Assembly (NCBI GenBank): GCA_037976565.1
Contig: CP137682.1
Span: 28,826,199 to 28,890,198, forward strand
Origin: Mesocentrotus franciscanus
Taxonomy: Eukaryota > Echinodermata > Echinoidea > Camarodonta > Strongylocentrotidae
Direction of reading: 5' to 3'
Length of the DNA: 64,000 nt
Of this stretch, positions 38,007 through 49,178 are shown in pieces. Made by a program: the position numbers and the translations under genes. Position 1 is the first letter of the stretch. Each line of letters starts with the position of its first letter. Under the pieces are notes generated by a model that was not told the DNA's origin, did not search any database, and was given only the letters and a program-made list of their open reading frames with translations.

Positions 38007-38759
38007 AGCCCAAGTCCACTCCAAAATAACTTGCCTTTAATAATAGAACCAGACAAATCAGACAAACCAATCAAAAAAGTTTGAGCAAAATCGGATACCG
38101 GTAACTAATAAGAAAGTTATGAATCTTTGAAAAAGTATGTAAAATAAAACAATGGAAATCACTACACAAATTACCAATTTGGTTATCAGTTTGTGACGTC
38201 ATGTCCTCACTACTTATCAATTGCTTTATATAGTTTAATCCCATTAATTTCCCTTTTTATCCCCAAAACTTGATTTCCCCATGCCTTTGCCCAGGTTATA
38301 TGATTTGTATCATATTGCGTGCATGACATTTCCCAAAATCTTTTATAAATTTTGAAGAATTGATACTATTTTTCTGAATATTGTATTTCATAATTATTGA
38401 TTTTTATATAAATAGTTTATCAAAATTCAAATTTTTCATGATTTAACTGGAAAAAATACTCTATATTAGTGCATCCACACAAAAACATATTACTATCAAT
38501 CTAACTTGGATGCTGGTGTGAAGAAATAAGATTCTTAGGGGGAAAATAGGAAAATTATATTATCAATATCAAGAAAATAATTAGTGGATAGTGAGGACCA
38601 TACGTCACAGACTCATGAGTGAGTTGCCAATTTGTGTAGTGATTTTCAAAGTTTTCTTATTTCTTATTAGTTTTCCGATTTTGCTCAAACTTTTTTGATT
38701 GGTTTGTCTGATTTTTCTGGTTCTATTGAAAGTAAGTTATTTTGGAGTGGACTTGGGCT
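38007..38759. mobile_element. 753-bp TTAA-flanked non-autonomous element with long TIRs
   Basis: Begins AGCCCAAGTCCACTCCAAAA and ends TTTTGGAGTGGACTTGGGCT. TTAA lies on both sides (38003-38006 and 38760-38763). Inverted similarity continues for about 200 bases: aatcaaaaaagtttgagc pairs with gctcaaacttttttgatt, and cactacacaaatt with aatttgtgtagtg. TTAA target choice fits Kolobok or piggyBac; the AGCCC start fits Kolobok better. No ORF. Confidence 0.85.
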
Positions 38760-38763
38760 TTAA

Positions 38764-41700
38764 TAATTTTTCTACTAAGAGTTGTTCAGTAATTGAAGTT
38801 ATGAAAATAATAATCACTATACATTCCTTCTTGTTGACCTAGCTAATGACTTTGACTCACTCCATACTTAAAGTGACTTGGTAACATTGTTGAAGGTTGA
38901 TGAAAAAACTGTGTAATTTTTGTATGAAATGTTACTTATTATATTCCTTCTACTGTACTAACCCTCTAGCATGCAAAAATCCTGAAAAAATCTCAAATCA
39001 CAAAGATATTTATGGTTTTCTTTGAAGGCGTCACTGGTCAACACCTTCTAACAGTAAATTCTCCCAAACAATTTTGAATTTTCCCAACCATTTTTTCATG
39101 AACATAAGACATATAAGTTATTTTAAAATCTTTCAACGCTTAAAAACAGGAAGAAAAAAATATTAGAAAGTTGTAATCACTTAACATTCACAACCAGCAT
39201 ACACATGTACAGTAAGTCATTCTACTGGGACATATTTGGTGTAAATCTCCATTTGTTTCACACTTTTAAAACAAAATTTACAGCATTTCAGTCCCTTTTC
39301 TCTCAGAGCTGTACTAACAATATATTCAGAGAGCTCAATAGGTCCTCCAAAAATGAAGAGGTTCTATCATAGTCAATTAATTGTTGAATGGTATGAGAGA
39401 TTGGTCCAACATTACATCACAATGCCGAATCATCAATTCGAAAATTTGAAATTCATATACCGACTACAAATTTCAAACATTAAAACCTTACTTATTACTT
39501 GTCTGAGTTTGTTCAAACTTTCACCAGCCTGCTTCTGAGTATTTTCTGTTTCCTTCAGAGCAACTTACTATTAGGGTCACATTTCCCTTTTTAAAATGTG
39601 ACTACCAGTATCAATACTTGCTACTGGCTCTCAACATTTAATATGTTTACTAATTACATGTAAATAAAAGGGTCACAAATAAACATTAAAATTGTAACTT
39701 TCAATACTCTTTTGGTGTTGAATAACTTGAACATCAAGTGTCATGTGATGGTAAGGCTCTATTAACCTTGTTACCCAGCAAGTCTTCAATAATATTCCAA
39801 TTATTTATACAATATCTTTTATTGTCTTTAAATTGTTTCTGAAATTATTTAGTGCTGTGAATTAGTGTGTAATTTCCTATCCGTGTACACGGACAATTTA
39901 TCCGTGCGTGTAAATGTGTACACGGTTATGACATTTACCAAAAACAAAAGCAGTATTTCAGCCACATTCATGTACATGTATGTAAGGCCAGCAATCCAGC
40001 GTGCATGCATTCACAACAACCATTTTCTCTGTAAAGTTGTTACAGTAGTAACAGTACTGCACACAAAATCATCACGCTCATGGGAAAGTCAGACCGCAAT
40101 GATTGGCATTATTTGCACGACGACAAGAGAAGAGACTAGAGTCACTGGATGGCATTGGAAAAGTTGTACAGTGTATGGAAAGGATTATTTAATGAAGTAG
40201 CAGTGGAATTTAAACTTTATTTTTAGACTGATGACAGACATTTTTGTGAAATATTGACTTCAGCAATTTATAATGCTGCGGGTGATTTTTTTTCTTCGTT
40301 TATCCGTCTCTAGTGAATTTTCTGCATGTATGTGTAGTGGTGGTTCATGCTTGCACACGGTCACAGCACTATTTTGGATAATAACTTAATCTGGTTCTGC
40401 ATAATAATTTATCAAATATCTTCTGCATATTCTTATATACCTTTTTTATTATCTTCAGAAGCATTCATAGAATTGTTTATATTCATTGCATATCAACCGA
40501 ACTAACTCAAATGTCATCCAAGAATGGTGTTGTTGTTGTTTTTACAGCTACAGTATTTACAGTTTATTCCTTTTTTCTTTTCAGGAGATTTTTGTTATAA
40601 ATAAGTATTTGCTACATGTACAGTACATCAACCTTTAGGGCCAATTAAGTGTCATCATTGATTTGACGGTATGTGAAGGATTCAGATGGAGGAGTTATTA
40701 TGTGGTTATTTAATTGGAAAATTGGAAAGTGATCAGTTGCATCACAATAAAGAATACCAGGAGTTACATGTATACTGGCACATACATTATTTTATTAGAA
40801 AAGATTTTGTCAATCAGAGATGCAGAGTTCTTTAATAGTTACCCTGGTATAAGGTATACAAAAATGTGAGTAAATCATACCAACAAAATCATTACCACTA
40901 TTTTGCATAATCATGGTCAATGTTAACATTAATCCTTATATAATCATCTAGTGTATAAGTAAATATTCGCATGTTTGATTTGGGTTTCTGTATATTTAAC
41001 TACTATCAGCTTGCCAATTTGATCAATTATTTCAGTAAAAAAAGATTCAAAATCATCTGACTGAGTCATGATGTCATCTCTAACAGTAATGTCAAGAGAA
41101 TCTAAAATACTATAAACATGGCATACAAGTGTAACCCTGTTTATTGAACAATAATGAAGTATTTTCATGAATCCATGTTTCAGAGAAAGCTAGAGAATGA
41201 AAACTCAAAGAGTACCGTACAAACTCATCAATCTCATTAAATTTCTATGGAGATTCCTTGAGTTAAATAAGGCTATTTGTTAATATGTCCTAATTAGGGA
41301 TTAAAAACATTTAGATTATATTTGTTGTTTTCTTGAAAGTTACTATTTACAAGCTTTATTTAATACAAGTTTACAACATTATTGTTTTTAAGGTTTTGAA
41401 TTTACCATTATACCCTTGATATTAAGCTCAATGTCAGTAATAGAGAAATAAATTTGACAAACATTATTAACATAATTGAAACATGCAGCCTGTGCAGGTA
41501 GTAGCATTTATCCCTTTTCATAATTGTGTATAGACATGTACAGTACATGTAAATTAGTAAATAAAAGAGTACATGTACAACTTCTAAATACATATTACAA
41601 AGACCAACATTTATTTTTGTGTAACATGCGATACAAGTGAGAAGAAATGACAATAAAATTTTAGTAATAAAAATCTTGATTAAGAGAGTACATTTAATAT

Positions 41701-41782
41701 GCACTTTATATGTGAAGACAATAAAACGAAAAGATAAATAAATTGAAGCAAAAAAAGAAGTAAAGTATTACACTTTAAGTTT
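38764..41782. other. AT-rich non-coding block
   Basis: No supported gene. The plus ORF at 39865-40200 (111 codons) has no domain, signal peptide or splice context. Confidence 0.4.
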
Positions 41783-41786
41783 TTAA

Positions 41787-42147
41787 GACCCTCTAAAGTG
41801 TTGGGAGCCCCAACAATTGGATGGCAAAATTTCACTTAAATTGTATCATAATGTGAAAGAGGGTGTCATTTAAGGCACATTTCTGCCAGGATTTTCAAAA
41901 CAAATGTGTTCGAAGTCAAATATTGGTGAAAGAAATTAAGATACAAAATGTATGTTTTCTGCATGCAACAGAAAACCCAAATTAAGTATTCTTTTTTAAT
42001 CAATATTTGTCCTCAAACACAATTATTTTGAAAATCCTTGCAGAAATGTGTCTTAAATGACACCCTCTTCACATTATGATACAATTTAAGTGATATTTTG
42101 CCATCAAATTTTAGGCAAATTTGGGGCTCCCAACAATTTAGAGGGCT
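41787..42147. mobile_element. 361-bp TTAA-flanked foldback MITE
   Basis: ACCCTCTAAAGTGTTGGGAG near the left end pairs with CTCCCAACAATTTAGAGGGC near the right. TTAA lies at 41783-41786 and 42148-42151. Arms of about 150 bases include aaattgtatcataatgtgaa and its near complement. Likely the same TTAA-targeting class as 38007-38759 but a different family. Confidence 0.8.
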
Positions 42148-42608
42148 TTAAACTGCAAGGGAAGTGTTTAATATAGTTCACCGTACAAGAGATGTACCAG
42201 CCAAAGGTGACATTATGTATTTAAAAATCCATTGCACGATTGCATTCTATCATCTCCCTGATTGCAGGCAAATGATCAAGATCTTCTTTGCATGAGATTA
42301 GCTTTTTTACATCTTGTTATAATTTATTAAGGGGGATGAGTGCAATTACTCATCCTAACTTGTCCTCGCAGTGGTTTAGGACAGGATCTTGTCAGGGATA
42401 GCAGAGCAGCATTTTCCTTTTGATAGGGTCTTCTTGGATTGATTTTTTTTCCAATAAGTTTTCTTCTTCCACTCAAAGACCAATGCAATTTGTGTACTAG
42501 TTGAATTTATCTGTAATTGGGCAAGATTTCGTCTCTATACGTAAGGGTTAGTGAGGGGAGGCTATGCAATGCAGTTTGTGTGTGATCACCCATCTCAACT
42601 CGCACAGA

Positions 42609-42981
42609 AGCTTCAAGAAAAGGGTCAGATAAGCTGAAAGTACCGGTAAGTCCTTTATTTTGATGTTCTACAATTAATGTTATTTTTATAGTACCGGTAT
42701 AAGAAAATTAGATTCATTTTTTTTACAACAATTTGTCTGGATAAAGAAAAAAGTGGGCAAAAATTCTGGGGTAAATCTCTAATTGAAGCTTCAAGAAAAG
42801 GGTCAGATAAGCTGAAAGTACCGGTAAGTCCTTATATTTTGATGTTCTACAATTAAAATTATTTTTATAGTACCAGTATAAGAAAATTAGATTCATTTTT
42901 TTATTCAATCATTTTTTCTACATCAATTTGTCTAGATAAAGAAAAAAGTGGGCAAAAATTCTGGGGTGAATCTCTAATTGA
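42609..42981. repeat. Tandem duplication, 178 and 195 bp
   Basis: Units 42609-42786 and 42787-42981 both begin agcttcaagaaaagggtcag and end tctctaattga. The second has an extra ttattcaatcattttttcta-like insert. High identity implies a recent event. Confidence 0.9.
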
Positions 42982-43126
42982 CCCCCTCCATTGTGCATAT
43001 GCCAAGGATTACCGTACATGTACATGTACATGTATGTGTTGTATGGGAAAGTTTGACAAATGTCAGTTTTATTTTAAAATTCCCATACCAGACAGTTATT
43101 TCTGTCTAACTCTTGGCAAGAGAGAG

Positions 43127-43215
43127 ATGCCAAGGCCAAGGGTCTCGTTGACTGCTTTGAGGATGATTGCGTCTGTGCAATTGTTTATAGCACTTACACT
43201 GAATTCAGTTCTGTC
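43127..43215 (+). CDS. Possible signal-peptide exon of an unknown plus-strand gene
   Basis: ATG at 43127 opens a basic-then-hydrophobic peptide, MPRPRVSLTALRMIAS-VQLFIALTLNSVLS, that looks like a signal peptide. It runs directly into a perfect donor, TC|GTAAGT, at 43215/43216. The exon is 89 bases and leaves phase 2. I find no matching downstream exon in the window, so it may be chance, a remnant or the first exon of a gene with a long intron. It lies opposite the long gene A intron. Confidence 0.3.
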
Positions 43216-43676
43216 GTAAGTAATTCTCCTGCTCGTTTGCTTGGACTTGGAGTGACAAGTTTTTGCTTGTATTTGTAGTATCACGTTCTTCAATGGCAGT
43301 TTGCATTATTTTTTATTTGAAGAGGTGCATGCCGTATGGACTTATTTTCAGCTAGGTCCAGCTCCAGTTTGTGAAGCTATTGAACTGTGCGGGATGGGTA
43401 CGGTGCTCACACACAAACTGCATTGCATAAGTAACCTCCCACACTATCCTGTACAGTACACACACTCAGTCAGCTCCGTATAGAGGCGGTCAGTGAATAA
43501 TATGGTGGAGCCCAAAGTAGTTATTTATCATGTTTATAGCAGAACAACCATCCATCGTCGATATCAGACTTTTCAGAGACCAAAGCCAAATCCCGGCAAA
43601 GGCAAAGCAAAGCCTCCCAAAGGCAAAGCTTTCGGTCCAACATCAGTCGATCAACATGCAGGGCTAGGTTCACTCT

Positions 43677-44768
43677 AGACCGAAAATGTCTGTCTCTTTC
43701 GTTCGTTAGCCTCTGAATTGGGTAGGGTTGGCTCCTCTCTTTAGAGACAAAAGCCAACCATAGCGCTCCTGTGCAAACTCGGTGGAACGGATCTGACCAC
43801 CAAATTTCAGCCAAGCTTTTGGACTAGAATGTCACTTTAGGGATTCATATCCGATGCATTTATTTTTGAAATTTAGGCCTAGGCTAATATAGCCTAGTAA
43901 TAATAATATACATCGGTTCCACTTACCAGATATGCAGATTGACTGTATCGATGCGTTTAAAAGTCTTTTCTCCCGATTTTCTTCGTCGAAATCGAACTCA
44001 GCTCAGTGTTGAAACTATAGAGTGATGAAGTGTGACGTCATCAAAAATCTATTTTGGAATTTCTCAATTTTTCTTCATTTTCCAAAAAAAAACCAAAAAT
44101 AATGTCCAAATACTGAAAACCAATTGAATATGTTAAGTATTGGCTGAGATATGACCATCTGAATAAAAAGATTGCCTATGGGAACTCAGTGTTATATTGC
44201 TCTGGCTCCTAATGTTATGAGCCAGAGCAATATAACACTGAGTTCCCATAGGCAATCTTTGTAATCAGATGGTCATATCTCGGCAAATACTTAACATATA
44301 ATTGGTTTTCGACATTTGGCCATTATTTTTAGTGGTCTTTCGGAAAATGAAGACAAAATTGAGAAATTCCAAAAATAGATTTTTATGACGTCACAGCTTC
44401 GGTACTCTATTACTGGGCATTGTTACTGCAAAAATTTCAACACGGACTCGGGCCGAGTTCAATTCCGACGAAGAAAATCAGGAAAAAGACCTTTAAACGC
44501 ATCATACAGTCAATCTGGTGAGAGGAACCGATGTACATCAGCCTATAGGCCTAATTTTCAAAAATGAATGCATCGGATATGAATCCGCTTAAGTGACATT
44601 TTAGTCCAAAAGCTTGGCCGAAATATGGTGGTCAGATCCATTCCACCGAGTTTGCACAGGAGCCCCTATGGTCGGCTTCTGTCTCTAGAGTCTGTAGAGA
44701 GGAGCCGACCCTACCCAAATCAGAGGCTAAACTTCCTAAAGAACGAAAGAGACAGCAATTTTCGGTCT
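43677..44768. mobile_element. 1.09-kb foldback element with about 530-bp arms
   Basis: Imperfect inverted repeat, arms 43677-44208 and 44219-44768, around a 10-base spacer. The centre is near perfect (ATTGCTCTGGCTC / GAGCCAGAGCAAT). The ends are AGACCGAAAAT / ATTTTCGGTCT. AGGTTCACTCT occurs immediately outside both ends (43666-43676 and 44769-44779). Because the ends read CTAG, the duplication can be scored as 7, 9 or 11 bases; 9 would fit a Mutator-like element. Each arm carries TGACGTCA, the CRE palindrome. No ORF of note. Confidence 0.9.
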
Positions 44769-44779
44769 AGGTTCACTCT

Positions 44780-46849
44780 CATTGATTGACTAGTAATACT
44801 AGTACAATGTAACAGCGTTACCATACACGAGGTCGTCAAGATTGGAATCATGCATTAATTAACTGACTAACGAAGTTATAGTCTCATCTTCTAATCTTAG
44901 GCCACCGCCGGCAGGCGGCCTGGCCTGGCGCGCGCACGGACCGGAGCACCCGGCTCAATTCAACTACCGGTAGTAGTACTATAGTAGTACCGTTTGTTTT
45001 GGGGCTTTCCCCACGGTACCAATACAAATTACAATACTGTTTAGTTTTATTACCCGAGATTCTGGATACTGCGGTAGAAGCACACAGTTTCAACTAATGA
45101 AGCTATGATAAAAATACATATAGATCTACTACTCTTGGCAATTAAGGAACAACCAAAATAAACCTTACCTTAAAACATCTCGAAAACACCAAAGATATGA
45201 GAACATGTAGCATTTTAGGGCTTCTGTGGCGCGTGGTCTTTTATGTGGCCATGCATAGCGCATGGGCCTAGCTGGACGTCGGATCGGATCGATGATCTAA
45301 GCTAAGTAATAGTCTAGTTAGTAAGCACAACGCAGACCGCTATTTGTGACATTAAGCTGATCTAAAGTGTCTCGACTCAACTACTGATCATATACGGCCG
45401 TAGGCCTACGGTTACACCCACGGTGGCGGATCTAGGCAGAGCCGTAGCCGGAGTTTGATGTTTGGGGGCAAATACATGTAATTGATCGACGTCCTGGGGA
45501 GGGTCTATGAGGAGGGTGTATGATCTTGGAAAATACGTCCCCCCTGGCTACGGGCCTGGATCTAGGGGGGCCGGCCCCCCTGACCCCCAAACAGGTAAAT
45601 TGAACCTTTTAAAAATAAAAATGAAGACGGGCCCCTCCTGGCGCAAGGGAGGCCGGGGGCGGGCGGGGTGGGTGTTGATTTTTAAAAATAGTGCTCATAA
45701 CCCCAACCCCCGCTTATTCGCCGGGTGGCTGATTCGGCGCTAAATATTTTCTCACGAATTCGGATGAAACAAAAAAAATTCGTGCTACAATTTCACATTA
45801 TTATTTGTTCTGTTCTTACCCCACGACCCAATTTGATGTCTGAGAAAATTAGACTATAACTTCGGACAACAAGGAAAAAAAAATCATTACTGCGTATACT
45901 ATAGTAAGTAGTCTTCAATAATGAACAGGTTACGACGTTACATGGTTGAATATTGAAACGAGATGTTGTATCTGGTCAATTTCTCTCTCTGACAAAATAT
46001 ACTGCCACATCTTTAGACACACGCAAATATTCCTCGTGCACCCTAGGCCCTGCAAAGGGCTGAGTCAATCAGAGATTATTGAGACTTAATATGATATTTA
46101 ATTTATGTCTGTTTTCAAGACAAGTACCACTAATCAATACATGCGTAGGCTATTTCACAATTGTTTACCTTCCAATTGAATAGCAACAATAAGCATTTTC
46201 AAAATATAAGAATAACAAAATATATATTATTACATTAGCAAACCAAAGAATTTGATTTTTACAATAAAACATTACTTATTCCTGTAGATCAACTTCAAAT
46301 TGGCTACTTGCCTGGTTGCTGCAGAAAGAATGCACACCTATGTGGCTATACGTCATAAAGATTGGCCTTTTCAAAAAACATACTTATAATTGTCCTTTGA
46401 TGATGGTGAAAAAGCAAAGAATCTATAACAATAAATATTTTAAAAATGTTATTGATATGAATATTTTCAAACAGTATTTATTTCAGTATTTTTAAGGATA
46501 CGACATTTAAAACGTGTACCAATATTTAAACAAAAATATTAGATTTACGTCAAATTGGCTACATTTAACACCCTTGGGTACATATATAGTGACGTCTCGA
46601 TGCTATCAATACGATATCTATCACATGCTACATATTTTATAAAAGCCTATTGATACACATCATACAGTTTTTGCACAATATCTTGATGTGTCATTGAGAA
46701 CGCGGATCGTATCGCCTGTTTCATGACATTTAGGGCATCACTGCGATTTAGCGTACATTTTTGTTTGGATGTTTTAATCACTGCCTCGTATGAAGAAAAT
46801 TATACTAATGCGTAATTATTATAAATCAATTATACCTAACAGTTTCATC
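44780..46849. other. Non-coding; GC-rich patch and dispersed repeat
   Basis: The GC-rich patch at 44900-44955 (ggcctggcgcgcgcacgg) is followed by tagtagtactatagtagtac. At 45424-45760 a G/C-rich dispersed repeat (ggtggcggatctagg; ggggggccggcccccc; cgctaaatattttctca) shares its inner part with the MITE at 25480-25594. Otherwise AT-rich with nothing recognised. Confidence 0.4.
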
Positions 46850-47130
46850 CAGAACGCAGGAATCAGAAACACCTAAAGACACATCTTTTCCGTTGTCAGC
46901 TGATCAGCAGTCGTCTTACACCATTTTTACTTTTGTAATGTACCATACTTAAATAAGTATTATCATTGCATCAAGTTTCTGTCAGAAATATTCTCGTTTT
47001 TGTTTCTGTATATTTCTACGTTTGTAAATGTATTGTGAATCTTTTTCTAAAGGCAATGTCATTGTTACTGTTTTTATATGTAAAAGCGCTTTGTATCGCT
47101 TAGTCAATTTTCTATGAATATAAGTATCAT
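46850..47130 (+). mobile_element. LINE 3' end fragment (LKTHLFR-type terminus)
   Basis: The plus frame reads RNQKHLKTHLFR, then about 230 bases of 3' tail (tatgtaaaagcgctttgtat). LKTHLF is the usual C-terminus of several LINE reverse transcriptases, and the agcgctttgtat tail fits. The fragment ends almost at the donor of the EGF exon at 47137. Family not determined. Confidence 0.45.
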
Positions 47131-47136
47131 TATTAC

Positions 47137-47250
47137 CTTCCACCGTATGACAGTTCTCTCCCGTCCATCCACATTCGCAAGTGCAAGTGTAACCGTCTGC
47201 AGTTGACGTGCAGTTGCCATTGAGGCAAGGATTGCTCTCACAATGCTCAA
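47137..47250 (-). CDS. Gene A exon: second EGF-like domain
   Basis: Acceptor ATTTTACATTAG|TT precedes 47250 and donor GAAG|GTAATAA follows 47137. The exon is 114 bases, phase 1-1. It encodes one EGF module: EHCESNPCLNGNC, then TSTADGYTCTCECGWTGENC and HTVE. The six EGF cysteines are in order, plus one extra cysteine (CTCEC), so one is unpaired or pairs unusually. No calcium-binding consensus is obvious. It sits between the first EGF exon (48474) and the distant transmembrane exon. Gene B has no counterpart in the matching 0.9-kb intron, so this module was gained in A or lost in B. Confidence 0.85.
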
Positions 47251-47579
47251 CTAATGTAAAATAATAATTAACATTACAATAACTTCATAATGTCACAGCG
47301 GAATATTTTTCATTCTATCAGTGCCGGATTTACATGATCTAGGAAGGAGTAGAAATGGGATTTAGAAAGCAATGCATATTATTTTGCTTGTGAGATATTA
47401 GGATATTATGGCCGCCATAGGCACACTCCTAGGTTCCCTATCGAATGATCATGACGGTCATTGTTTCATATCATGCAAGGATGTCGTGCAATAGTTTACA
47501 GAAGAAAACATTCAAAGGAACAATATAAAAAATATTTAAAAAATTGTATATTTATAATAATTTTTTATTATCAATTCAT

Positions 47580-47930
47580 TCTGTACAGGAAAATGTTGGG
47601 AATATCAAATGATGGAAAGATATGAAAATATATCAGAGAAATGTTGAATCAGGCATTGCTTATATGGACAGTATATAATGATAGGAATGGTTAAAGAAAA
47701 AAGGCGAAATACTTTGGTCACATTAAACGACATCAGGATCTGTTCAAAGATTTTTAGGGAAGGAAAAGTAGAAGGTACTAGGCCAAAAGGGAAACAAAGG
47801 ACCAACTGAGAGGAGAGCATTAAGACATGGAGTGGAATAACACTGCAAGAGTGTATTAGGATGACAGAAAACAGAGATGTGTGGAAAATGTTGCAATCAA
47901 TCTTCGCGTTGGGAGAAAATTCCTTCAAAG
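47580..47930 (+). mobile_element. Degenerate LINE reverse transcriptase C-terminus within a gene A intron
   Basis: The plus frames include FREGKVEGTRPKGKQRTN, then IKTWSGITLQECIRMTENRD and VWKMLQSI. This matches the EGKVEGRR-RGRQRT...W-GMTL-EC-RMAEDR...W ending of a second class of LINE reverse transcriptases. Frames are broken by stops. It lies antisense in the intron between the two EGF exons of gene A. Confidence 0.65.
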
Positions 47931-48473
47931 TGGCATTTTTATCGTTCAGTAATGCTATGAATACAGTAAATAGAATGTGTTATTATCATTATAAACAATG
48001 GTGTTGTTGTCTTTTCTATGTGCAAGCGTATAGACAATATTTTGATGAATTAAAAGCAAGTATGTTACCATCATCATTATGAAACCAAAGATTGAAGATA
48101 AAGTTCAGTAATGGTCATAGAATTATATCGTGGAGGATACTGTCTAGAAGCATTTGGGAAATGATGGACACGTATTACATAAGAATTAGTGTATACTGTG
48201 AGATTTGGAAATCATCCAAATGATACTCAATTTTGCTTGAAGTCATATGCACTGCACACAGAAATGGGTATATTGAACTCTACACACAATGTTATTTTGA
48301 TTTGGTCAAAAACTTGTCAGTTATCACTCATCATATCAGGAATATAAGGGCATTTGAAGAACTATCTTTTCGGGGGCATTTCTTCCCAAATGACATTAAA
48401 GGAACGAGAAAGCTCACAAAAACATTTGTGACCTCTACCAGCAGGGAGAACTCAAACCTCTCTTTATATTTAC

Positions 48474-48584
48474 CTGGTATCGAGCAGTTAAACCCCTTCC
48501 ACAGTGGCTCACATGTACAGTTGTATTTATTTTGTGGTAAAACTGTACAATTCCCATTCAAGCACGGCTGGGAGTCACATTGAA
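48474..48584 (-). CDS. Gene A exon: first EGF-like domain
   Basis: The acceptor GTTTCTTGACAG lies before 48584 and the donor ACCAG|GTAA after 48474. The exon is 111 bases, phase 1-1. It encodes QCDSQPCLNGNC, then TVLPQNKYNCTCEPLWKGFN and CSIP. The six cysteines have EGF spacing, with two N-glycosylation motifs (NCT and NCS). The symmetric 1-1 phase is usual for mobile EGF exons. About 85 percent of residues match gene B's EGF exon at 58642-58752, and the adjoining intron (48180-48473) is also similar. The module probably mediates extracellular binding. Confidence 0.9.
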
Positions 48585-49033
48585 CTGTCAAGAAACAACA
48601 ATAACACACACACAAAGTCATCAACTTTTCAAAATCCTTATATTTTTGTGAACAAAATATTACCATAATTGAATTTTTGAACCGTGAAGTAGTTGTTTTA
48701 AAAATGCCAGCGATAATGCTATTTAGTCCCAGATAATGCAACTTGGACCTTTTCTGAGAAAGTCTGATCAACATATTGCTAGATCCACTTCTCAAATGAC
48801 AGGTTCACATTTTAACATGTAAATCTACCACTTTGAAAAATTGTCAAGCCTCTGCCTTTTTAAATGTTGCATGAACATTTGGGTTTTTTGAGTGTTAGTA
48901 TATTGAAAACAGCACGGAACTCCGCATAATATGGTGAACATGTGAGGGTGTATAATGATATGATCATTGTCCTAGAATTAATGAAAAAGTTAATGTTGAT
49001 GTACCAAGAAAGAAAGCTTTGAGGAATTAATAC

Positions 49034-49178
49034 CTTGGCAACCTGGACATAGTGATGGATCGTTCAGACAGGGCTGATCAGAGCATAGTATGCATTCACC
49101 ATCTACTCCTATGACGCCAAATAGACATTTCGAGTAGACAGCTTGAAATCCAGCTGAAATCAGAACTAGCCAGGCAAT
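49034..49178 (-). CDS. Gene A exon: signal peptide and TNFR/BCMA-like cysteine-rich module
   Basis: Acceptor TTTGTATCCACAG precedes 49178, in frame (phase 0); donor CCAAG|GTATTAA follows 49034, leaving phase 1. Translation: a hydrophobic signal (IAWLVLISAGFQAVYS), then KCLFGVIGVDGECILC-SDQPCLNDPSLCPGCQ. Cysteine spacing is C-x10-C-x2-C-x4-C-x6-C-x2-C. The gene B exon at 59416-59575 has C-x12 then the same spacing, which resembles one small TNF-receptor module of BCMA/TACI type. The initiator Met is probably contributed by the exon ending at 50242. An alternative start is the in-frame ATG at 49199 (MRTLYPQ) if the acceptor is not used. Gene B lacks such an ATG, which favours splicing. The spliced gene A product would be about 199 residues. 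Confidence 0.8.
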
